DNA from: CAZKRU01 sp964555235 | GTDB lineage: Bacteria > Verrucomicrobiota > Verrucomicrobiia > Methylacidiphilales > CAMAQI01 | Length of the DNA stretch: 55,602 nucleotides | NCBI GenBank assembly: GCA_964555235.1 | Contig: CAZKRU010000022.1 | Coordinates: 1 to 55,602 of the forward strand | Direction: 5' to 3' | In this document: positions 6,055 through 12,823 of the stretch, in pieces | Layout: each line of letters opens with the position of its first letter | Position numbering within the stretch: position 1 is the stretch's first letter | The notes under the pieces: generated by a model | What the model was told of the DNA's origin: nothing | Databases searched by the model: none | The model's input: the letters and a program-made list of their open reading frames with translations, nothing else | Made by a program: the position numbers and the translations under genes

Positions 6055-7431
6055 ATGATGAAAAAATTAATGAAAAGCATCGCAGCGCTGATGAGTGTTG
6101 CCGCTTTGACGATGTCGGCCATCGCCCAAGACTCGGGCGCCTTGGTGGACGCTTTGGTGAAAAAAGGAGTTCTCTCGGATCAGGAAGCGGAAGAAATTCG
6201 CGCGGACTTGACCAAGGAATTCGGACAAACTTCGGCGGGCAAACTGAACTTGGCGAGCCATGTCACTCAGCTCAAGCTGTATGGTGATGCGCGGGTGCGT
6301 TATACGACGGAGCAGGATTACCTTCGCTCAGGTGCAAACGGAGGAGCAAATCGTGAGCAGCTTCGCTATCGTCTTCGTATTGGTGGAGAGTATGCGATGA
6401 CCGACAGCTTTAAGGCTGGCGTTCAACTTGCTACTGGTGGTGCTAACGATTCTGCAAACGCTACGTTTGGAGAGGCGGGAACAGCAACTGACGGTGCCTT
6501 TGGTCGTACTGCGGAAAATGACGAAATGACGGTGGATTTGGTGTTTCTTGAGTACAGCCCGAGTCTTTTGACGGATCTGACGACCACGGTGGTTGCGGGA
6601 CGCCATAAGAAAACGTTCGAGTTGGACTGGATCAATTGGGATGGCGATATTAATCCGGAAGGGTTCGGACAGAAGGTTGCCTACAAAATTGATGACCACT
6701 TCAATATTGGGTGGAATGGTGGACAGTATCTTTATGAAGATGCCACGAATGCCTCTACATCGACGACGCGTCACGATACTTGGATGATGGTGAATCAGCT
6801 GGTCCTTGGATATAAGTACAACAAGGATTTGCAATTCCAAGTCGCTCCGATGTTCCACACGATGGTGAATCAAGTGGGAGATCCTGTGAATGAAGTCGCA
6901 GGAGCTAGCCAAGATGTTAGTGGAAATCAAAACATCATGTTTGTACCGGTTGAAGCCAAGTGGAAGTCATGGGGCATTCCGACGAAGGCCTTGTACACCT
7001 ACGGGCACAACTTTGATGCGAAAAACAAGCTCCTTAGTAATGATGATACCTATGATGTATCCATTCGAGGAAATGAACAGGCAGACACCAGTCTTGCGGA
7101 TCAAAACGATAGCCACACCTTCGGACTTGAAGTGGGTGAGCTAAAGAAGAAGAAAGACTGGATGGTTGCGGCTTACTACATGCACCGCGAGGCGTTCTCC
7201 TCTAATCTGGATCTGGTCGATTCCGATTGGTCGTTGCAGCGTTCCAACATGAAGGGTTATGCCTTCAAGAGTGGTTATATGTTTACGGATGGAGTTGGCT
7301 TGAATGTCACCTATCTCATTGGTGACACGCTCAAGGATCAGATCTATCCAGGAACCTTCACGGGTGACGGACAGATCGCAGATCGTAGCCGCGTGGAAGT
7401 TCTTCAGGTTGATCTGACCTGGAAATTCTAA
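6055..7431 (+). CDS. Outer-membrane porin, likely phosphate-associated
   Basis: A 458-residue protein with a signal peptide (MMKKLMKSIAALMSVAALTM, then SAIAQ), a short helical periplasmic segment (LVDALVKKGVLSDQEAEEIR) and an antiparallel beta-barrel rich in alternating hydrophobic residues, ending in LTWKF with the terminal Phe that BAM substrates carry. The helical segment followed by a barrel is common in porins of this phylum. It is co-directional with pstS and 135 bp upstream of it, so it may admit phosphate or polyphosphate; that role is inferred from position. Two ATGs (6055, 6058) are possible; the GGAGG at 6049-6053 fits the second better. Confidence 0.8.
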   Translation: MMKKLMKSIAALMSVAALTMSAIAQDSGALVDALVKKGVLSDQEAEEIRADLTKEFGQTSAGKLNLASHVTQLKLYGDARVRYTTEQDYLRSGANGGANREQLRYRLRIGGEYAMTDSFKAGVQLATGGANDSANATFGEAGTATDGAFGRTAENDEMTVDLVFLEYSPSLLTDLTTTVVAGRHKKTFELDWINWDGDINPEGFGQKVAYKIDDHFNIGWNGGQYLYEDATNASTSTTRHDTWMMVNQLVLGYKYNKDLQFQVAPMFHTMVNQVGDPVNEVAGASQDVSGNQNIMFVPVEAKWKSWGIPTKALYTYGHNFDAKNKLLSNDDTYDVSIRGNEQADTSLADQNDSHTFGLEVGELKKKKDWMVAAYYMHREAFSSNLDLVDSDWSLQRSNMKGYAFKSGYMFTDGVGLNVTYLIGDTLKDQIYPGTFTGDGQIADRSRVEVLQVDLTWKF

Positions 7432-7453
7432 AAGTTAGTTAATCTCAAATCGG

Positions 7454-7483
7454 GTCGCCGGAGGGGTGAATCCCTTCGGCGAC
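7454..7483. other. Stem-loop between porin and pstS
   Basis: GTCGCCGGAGGG and CCCTTCGGCGAC form a 12-bp stem with one G-T pair and a short loop. It is followed by an A-run, not a T-run, on the plus strand, so it is not a standard rho-independent terminator. It may act as an mRNA 3'-end stabiliser or attenuator separating porin from pst expression. Confidence 0.55.
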
Positions 7484-7566
7484 TCTAAAAAAAATCAAGA
7501 TTCTTTTAAATACGCATGGGGTGTGTCCTGATGCGGTCACAGAATAGCTAAACCAAGGAAAAACAT

Positions 7567-8376
7567 ATGAAAAAATTAATCGCAGTGACGATGGCCTCTC
7601 TCATGATGGCGGCTGGTGTGCAGGCGGAAAAGTTGGTGATCAAGGGTTCGGATACGCTCGGAGCGAAGCTCGTTCCTCAGATCGCGGAAGCCTTCAAGGC
7701 GGCGAACCCTGGAACGACGTTTGAAATCGCAGCGGAAGGTTCCACGACCGGAATCGCAGCGATCACGGACGGAACGGCCGATATCGGAATGTCGAGCCGT
7801 CGTGCGAAGGCGACTGAAATGTCGGCAGCGGCAGCGAAGGGCGTGAACATGAAGCCGATCATCGTGGCTTACGACGCGATGGGTGTGGTGATCAACGACG
7901 CGAATCCGATCAACAATCTGACCAAGAAACAGGTGGAGCAGATCTTCACGGGCGACGTGACGGATTGGAGTGCGGTCGGTGGAAAGCCGGGCAAGATCTC
8001 GATCTACACCCGAAACACCTCTTCCGGAACCTATTCCGATTGGAAGGAATTGGCGATGAAGAAGCGCGACTATGCCCCCTCCAGCCAGAAGATGGCCGGT
8101 CACGAGCAGATCGCTTCCGAAGTTTCCAAGAACCCGAGTGGAATCGGTTATGTTGGTTTGGCGTACATGAAGGTGAATGGTCTCAAGGTCATCACGGTGG
8201 AAGGTGTGAAGCCTTCGGAAGCCACGGTGAAGAACAAGTCCTTCCCTTACGCTCGTCCGACCTTCTTCTACACCAACGGCGATGCGCATGGTTTGGCCGG
8301 GAAGTTCATTGACTTCACCCTCAGCCCGGCAGGTCAAAAGATTTGCTCGACGGTTGGTTTTGTTCCCTGCAAATGA
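7567..8376 (+). CDS. pstS: Periplasmic phosphate-binding protein
   Basis: A 269-residue periplasmic solute-binding protein with signal peptide (MKKLIAVTMASLMMAAGVQA). It has the phosphate-binding signatures VIKGSDTLGAKLVPQIAEAF, AAEGSTTGIAAITDGTADIG, IGMSSRR, YTRNTSSGTYSDW and NPSGIGYVGLAY. It delivers phosphate to the PstCA permease encoded downstream. AAGGA precedes the ATG by 8 nt. The gap to pstC (157 bp) is filled by three GTAG hairpins, which could uncouple the abundant binding protein from the membrane components. Confidence 0.95.
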   Translation: MKKLIAVTMASLMMAAGVQAEKLVIKGSDTLGAKLVPQIAEAFKAANPGTTFEIAAEGSTTGIAAITDGTADIGMSSRRAKATEMSAAAAKGVNMKPIIVAYDAMGVVINDANPINNLTKKQVEQIFTGDVTDWSAVGGKPGKISIYTRNTSSGTYSDWKELAMKKRDYAPSSQKMAGHEQIASEVSKNPSGIGYVGLAYMKVNGLKVITVEGVKPSEATVKNKSFPYARPTFFYTNGDAHGLAGKFIDFTLSPAGQKICSTVGFVPCK

Positions 8377-8397
8377 TGATTTAAGTTCCTCCATTCA

Positions 8398-8505
8398 GTA
8401 GGTCGGGTGTCGAAAGGCACCCGACCTCAAAGGGGGGGATCTGTAGGTGAGCCGTCACCGGCTCACGGATAGTTAACCGAGTAGGGGAGGCGTTGAAGTC
8501 TCCCC
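8398..8505. repeat. Triple tandem array of GTAG hairpins (REP-like)
   Basis: Three units: GTAG 8398 plus the 9-bp stem GGTCGGGTG/CACCCGACC (8401-8426); GTAG 8443 plus the 8-bp stem GTGAGCCG/CGGCTCAC (8447-8466); GTAG 8481 plus the stem GGGGAG/CTCCCC (8484-8505). Only GTAG is shared; the stem sequences are unrelated but each is complementary. This is the architecture of bacterial REP/BIME elements. Confidence 0.85.
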
Positions 8506-8533
8506 TGTATGAAAGACGAAGTCCGTTACTCAC

Positions 8534-10129
8534 ATGAACACCGTGGAAGCAGCTCCCGAGACGCGCAAGATCTCGATCGAAACGGCTATCAAAGCCACGG
8601 GACGTCGTGACTTTTTGGGACTCACTGCGGCGGATGCCATTAAGTATTTCTTTCGAGGGAATGCGACTCTGTCGATCGTGGTTCTCTTTTTGATCGTGGT
8701 TTTTTTGTTCCGTGAAGGATTTGGATTTTTTGGGCAGAATCAGGACAATCTTGCGGTTTATCGTCTGGCGGGTTTGGAATATGTGGATTTTGTTCGTCAG
8801 CAGGTTGATGACCACCGTGCGCTAGGTCGGTATTTGGAGTCGATTCGGACGATTCTTGAGAAAAAGCATCCGGAGGACACGGCATCGCTCCAAACTATGG
8901 ATTCGATGATGGAGCGCTTTTCGACGGCGATTGATCCCCAGCAGGAATTATTATCCGAGTGGACGGAAATTGCGGCGGGAATCAAGGAGCGTCACAAGGT
9001 TAACGGGGATTTGAAAATTCAGCAATCGCAGTTGATTCAGGCGGGGAAGACGGAAGAGGCTCAGGCGATTCAGATTCAGGAGATTAATTTTGGAAAGGAA
9101 ACGCAGGTGTTTCGCGATGGGTTGTCGATGTTCCGAGAGAGGAACGTGGCACTTCGGACGGAGATCGATGTGGTTCTGACCAAGCTGCCATCCGTGGCAT
9201 ATGCGGATGTTTCACCGAAGCTCGAAAAATTTAAGACCTTGGTTCAAAAGTATAAGGATGATTTCGCCAAGACCGAGAAATCAATGGAGGTATGGGACTT
9301 GAATCGACCGGTTCCGATGCCGGAAAGTGTGAGTTCCTTTGTTTTTGGCAAGCGTTGGTTGACTGCAAGCTTTTGGCAGGACTGGTATGGGATTATTCCG
9401 CTGCTCGTTGGGTCTGTGGTAATTTCGATCGTGGCTTTGACGGTGGCGGTTCCGATGGCGATAGGGGCGGCGGTGTATGTGAATCAGGTGGCGACGCCGA
9501 AGGAGCAGGACTTTATCAAGCCGGCGATTGAATTCATCTCGGCGATCCCATCGGTTGTTCTCGGGTTTTTTGGAATTGCGATTTTGGGTGAGTTCATTCG
9601 TTGGCTTTCCGGAGTCGAAGCATTGTCTTGGATTCCAGGTTTTCCGATTGCGGAGCGGCTCAATATTATGACCGCAGCCTTGTTGTTGGCATTCATGGCG
9701 ATCCCGACGATTTTCACTTTGGCCGAGGATGCATTGAATAATGTGCCTCGAGCCTATGTGGAAGCGTCATTGGCATTGGGGGCGACCCGGTTTCAGACCA
9801 TTTATAAAATCATGGTGCCCGCTTCCTTGTCGGGGGTGATTTCGGCGATTCTGCTGGGGTTTGGACGCGTGGTGGGAGAGACGATGGTGGTGTTGTTGTG
9901 CTCTGGAGGGCGAATTCAGATTCCGGATTTCACGGCAGGGTTTGCGGCGATTTTTATGCCCGTGCACACGATGACCGGAATTATTGCCCAAGAGATGGGA
10001 GAGGTGGTGCGGGAGTCGATTCATTATCGGGCTTTGTTTATGGTTGGCATCGTGCTCTTTTTTATCTCGCTGCTGATTAATTATCTGGCGCAGCTCGTGG
10101 TCAAACGTTTCAAGATTTCGATTGGATAA
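8534..10129 (+). CDS. pstC: Phosphate ABC transporter permease PstC with large periplasmic insert
   Basis: A 531-residue permease subunit, much longer than the usual about 320. The first membrane segment is around residues 45-60 (ATLSIVVLFLIVVFLF). Residues about 70-275 form a hydrophilic, helix-rich segment predicted to be periplasmic. The conserved permease core follows (IIPLLVGSVVISIVALTVAV, IEFISAIPSVVLGFFGIAIL, EASLALGATRFQTIYKIMVP, GFGRVVGETMVVLLCSGG). The EAA-loop (ASLALGAT) contacts PstB. With PstA it forms the phosphate channel. No good ribosome binding site is visible before ATG 8534. It overlaps no gene; pstA starts 4 nt after its stop. Confidence 0.93.
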   Translation: MNTVEAAPETRKISIETAIKATGRRDFLGLTAADAIKYFFRGNATLSIVVLFLIVVFLFREGFGFFGQNQDNLAVYRLAGLEYVDFVRQQVDDHRALGRYLESIRTILEKKHPEDTASLQTMDSMMERFSTAIDPQQELLSEWTEIAAGIKERHKVNGDLKIQQSQLIQAGKTEEAQAIQIQEINFGKETQVFRDGLSMFRERNVALRTEIDVVLTKLPSVAYADVSPKLEKFKTLVQKYKDDFAKTEKSMEVWDLNRPVPMPESVSSFVFGKRWLTASFWQDWYGIIPLLVGSVVISIVALTVAVPMAIGAAVYVNQVATPKEQDFIKPAIEFISAIPSVVLGFFGIAILGEFIRWLSGVEALSWIPGFPIAERLNIMTAALLLAFMAIPTIFTLAEDALNNVPRAYVEASLALGATRFQTIYKIMVPASLSGVISAILLGFGRVVGETMVVLLCSGGRIQIPDFTAGFAAIFMPVHTMTGIIAQEMGEVVRESIHYRALFMVGIVLFFISLLINYLAQLVVKRFKISIG

Positions 10130-10133
10130 AGCC

Positions 10134-11174
10134 ATGGACGCAAAGGACCAGCAATTTTCGACAAAAATGACTCCTCCCAAGCGGGCGCAGCAAATCGCGT
10201 TTATAGGAATGCGCGGGACTACGTACGTCATTTTACTTTGTGCCGCGGTGATTTTTGGCTCGATTTTTATCAAGGGCGGAAAGGCGTTACTTCAGCCGAC
10301 CTTTCCTTTTATCAATCTGAATTTCCTGTTGGAATCGCCGGAAACGCTTCACGTGATCACGTGGGACGGTAAAGAGATGAGCATTGGCGAGCGGGACTAC
10401 CGCAAGCTGCTGGAGGCGAATCCCGGGAAGGAGCCGGAAGCGCATCAGACGTATGTGTACTCTTCTGGAGGAATTTTACCCTGCATCGTTGGAACGGTCT
10501 TGTTGGTGATTGGAGCAATGACCATTGCCTTGATTCTGGGGGTGATGAGCGCGATTTATTTGAGCGAGTACAGTAAGCAGGGGAGGTTTATCCAAGTGGT
10601 TCGACTGGCGATCATGAATCTTTCGGGGGTGCCATCGATTGTTTATGGGCTTTTCGGTTACGGAATCTTTGTAATCTATTTCGAGTGGAACGTCTCCTTG
10701 ATGGCGGGGTGGTTCACGATGGCGTTTATGGTGCTGCCGGTCATCATCACGGCGAGTGAGGAGGCGTTGCGTGCGGTGCCTCAGGGCTTCCGGGAAGGTT
10801 CCTTGGCGTTGGGTGCAACCCAGTGGCAGACAATTCGTCAAAATGTTTTACCGTATGCAATGCCGGGGATTTTGACTTCGTCGGTTCTTGGAATTGCCCG
10901 TGTTGCGGGAGAGACGGCGCCGATCATGTTTACAGCGGCGTATGTGGTCCGGGATGAACTTCCGTGGCAGGCGAAGCATATCGGTGATTTCTTTTTTCAA
11001 GGGGTTCAGGCGCTTCCCTATCACATTTACGTGGTGAGTTCGAAAATCCCTCAAAACGAGTACACGGCTCGTGTGCAGTGGGGAACCGCTTTTGTTTTCC
11101 TCTTTGTGGTCATGATGATCGCCTTAACTTCAATTATTGTTAGAAACAAGATGCGGGCACGCTATCGCTGGTAA
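10134..11174 (+). CDS. pstA: Phosphate ABC transporter permease PstA
   Basis: A 346-residue permease with six predicted membrane segments. Signatures: LSEYSKQGRFIQVVRLAIMN, LSGVPSIVYGLFGYGIFVIY, EGSLALGATQWQTIRQNVLP (EAA loop contacting PstB) and ARVAGETAPIMFTAAY. A hydrophilic insert of about 60 residues follows the first membrane segment (roughly residues 65-120), smaller than that of PstC. The ATG at 10134 is chosen; an in-frame TTG at 10122 overlaps the end of pstC. It works with PstC in the inner membrane. Confidence 0.93.
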   Translation: MDAKDQQFSTKMTPPKRAQQIAFIGMRGTTYVILLCAAVIFGSIFIKGGKALLQPTFPFINLNFLLESPETLHVITWDGKEMSIGERDYRKLLEANPGKEPEAHQTYVYSSGGILPCIVGTVLLVIGAMTIALILGVMSAIYLSEYSKQGRFIQVVRLAIMNLSGVPSIVYGLFGYGIFVIYFEWNVSLMAGWFTMAFMVLPVIITASEEALRAVPQGFREGSLALGATQWQTIRQNVLPYAMPGILTSSVLGIARVAGETAPIMFTAAYVVRDELPWQAKHIGDFFFQGVQALPYHIYVVSSKIPQNEYTARVQWGTAFVFLFVVMMIALTSIIVRNKMRARYRW

Positions 11175-11195
11175 ATGCGGCAAGGAGAAAAGCCG

Positions 11196-12041
11196 ATGAA
11201 AACGGAAGAGAGTGTTATGGAATCGACGGAACAAAAATCAAGCCAAGCTGGAACGGATCTCCTTTTAGGGCAGACGCCGCCGAAGCGCACCTTGATCAAT
11301 ATTCATGACTTGGACTTTTACTATGGTTCATCTCAAGCGCTTTTTGGAGTTTCTCTTGAAATTCCTGAGAAGGAAGTAACCGCCTTTATTGGCCCTTCCG
11401 GCTGTGGAAAGTCGACCTTGCTGCGTTGTTTGAATCGAATGAACGACTTGGTCGATGTGGCGCGAATCGGAAAAGGGGGAATCGCCATTCACGGAGTCGA
11501 CATTTACGATCCGACCGTCGATGTGATTGAGCTTCGGAAGCGGGTCGGAATGGTTTTCCAGAAATCGAATCCTTTTCCGAAGTCCATTTACGAAAACATT
11601 GTCTACGGACTTCGTTTACAAGGGATTCAGGATAAGAGCCGTCTGGATACCGTAGTCGAGCGCAGTCTCCGCGGTGCGGCGCTTTGGGAAGAAGTTAAAG
11701 ACCGTCTTCACGGAAGCGCGTTGGGACTTTCCGGTGGACAGCAGCAGCGACTTTGTATCGCTCGGGCGATCGCGGTGGAGCCTGAGGTGATTTTGATGGA
11801 TGAGCCTTGCTCTGCCTTGGATCCGATTGCGACGGCGAAGGTGGAGGAGTTGATTCACGAGTTAAAGAAGCAATTCACGATCGTGATTGTGACTCACAAT
11901 ATGCAGCAAGCGGGTCGGTGCTCCGACAACACGGCATTCTTCTATCTCGGGAAATTGATCGAATTTGACCTGACGGAGAAGATTTTCACGAATCCGAACC
12001 AGAAGCAGACGGAAGATTACATCACGGGACGATTCGGTTGA
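11196..12041 (+). CDS. pstB: Phosphate ABC transporter ATPase
   Basis: A 281-residue ABC ATPase that energises the PstSCA importer from the cytoplasmic face. Walker A is GPSGCGKST, the signature LSGGQQQRLCIARAIA, Walker B VILMDEPCSALDP and the switch His is in IVTHNMQQAGRCSD. The insert NRMNDLVDVARIGKGGIAI is typical of PstB. The ATG at 11196 is preferred to 11175 because AAGGAG lies 8 nt before it. The first 33 residues are an unconserved charged tail. pstB follows pstA by about 20 nt. Confidence 0.95.
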   Translation: MKTEESVMESTEQKSSQAGTDLLLGQTPPKRTLINIHDLDFYYGSSQALFGVSLEIPEKEVTAFIGPSGCGKSTLLRCLNRMNDLVDVARIGKGGIAIHGVDIYDPTVDVIELRKRVGMVFQKSNPFPKSIYENIVYGLRLQGIQDKSRLDTVVERSLRGAALWEEVKDRLHGSALGLSGGQQQRLCIARAIAVEPEVILMDEPCSALDPIATAKVEELIHELKKQFTIVIVTHNMQQAGRCSDNTAFFYLGKLIEFDLTEKIFTNPNQKQTEDYITGRFG

Positions 12042-12067
12042 CGGAAAACCTCTCTTCAAGGAATAAA

Positions 12068-12739
12068 ATGAGCCAGACGTTTGAGTTAGAAATTAATAAG
12101 ATTCGCGAATCCCTGTTGATGATGGCAAGTCTCACCGACCGAAACGTCGGAATGGCGATCCGTTCCTTGAAGGACCGTGACAACCGCTTGGCGGAGACCG
12201 TGGAAGCAGAGGACAGTCAGGTGGATAAGCTGGAAGTGATCATTGATGATATGGTGATCACTTATATGGCAACGCACGGACCCATTGCCACGGATTGCCG
12301 TTTTATGCTCGTGGCGACAAAAATTTGCAGTAATTTGGAGCGGATTGCGGATCAGGCGGTGACCATTGCGCGTCGAGCCCAGGAAATTAATTTGGAGCCT
12401 GAGTTAAAGCCGCTCATTGATCTTCCGCGGATGGCCATGATTGCCCAAGGAATGCTGAAGGAAGGGATTGATGCGTTTGTTGCGAAAGAGGCGGATTTGG
12501 CCCGGGAAATTATTGAGCGGGACAAGCAGGTGGATGCGATCAATCGCCAGCTCATTCGCGAGCTCACCTCCTACATGATTGAAGATCCGAAAACGATTAC
12601 TCGCGCGTTGAACCTGATGATGGTTTCCAAAGCGATCGAACGGATGGCGGATCATGCGAAGAACATCGCCGAAGAAGTTTACTACCTTTACAACGCCAAA
12701 GACATTCGCCATGAAAAGCATGGCATCGTGGTTTCTTAA
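12068..12739 (+). CDS. phoU: Phosphate-specific transport regulatory protein PhoU
   Basis: A 223-residue all-helical PhoU with two three-helix PhoU repeats, each with the metal-binding E/DxxxD-type pattern (TKICSNLERIADQAVTIARR and VSKAIERMADHAKNIAEEVY). It links PstSCAB activity to PhoR/PhoB signalling and limits phosphate influx; no phoBR genes are in the window. The ATG at 12068 has AAGGA about 6 nt upstream. The gene closes the pst operon and is followed by an inverted GTAG repeat pair. Confidence 0.95.
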   Translation: MSQTFELEINKIRESLLMMASLTDRNVGMAIRSLKDRDNRLAETVEAEDSQVDKLEVIIDDMVITYMATHGPIATDCRFMLVATKICSNLERIADQAVTIARRAQEINLEPELKPLIDLPRMAMIAQGMLKEGIDAFVAKEADLAREIIERDKQVDAINRQLIRELTSYMIEDPKTITRALNLMMVSKAIERMADHAKNIAEEVYYLYNAKDIRHEKHGIVVS

Positions 12740-12743
12740 TTTG

Positions 12744-12818
12744 GTAGGGCGCGGTCGATGACCACGCCGTTCCCTATTTTCATTCCCGAGCCCGGCCCCC
12801 TCGGAGAGGGGGCCCTAC
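12744..12818. repeat. Inverted pair of GTAG hairpins after phoU
   Basis: GTAG 12744-12747 begins an 8-bp stem with one mismatch (GGCGCGGT/ACCACGCC, 12748-12768). The opposite half is a perfect 9-bp hairpin, GGCCCCCTC-GGA-GAGGGGGCC (12794-12814), closed by CTAC (12815-12818). The spacer includes CGAGCCCGG, as in the pair at 4838-4918. It lies between two convergent genes. Confidence 0.85.
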
Positions 12819-12823
12819 CAAGG

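Noticed and set aside
7454..7483. Rho-independent terminator after the porin
   Set aside because: The stem is good, but an A-run rather than a U-run follows; kept only as a stem-loop.
7576..8394. 272-codon reading frame opposite pstS
   Set aside because: Arg/His-rich shadow of the pstS codon pattern with no family signature.
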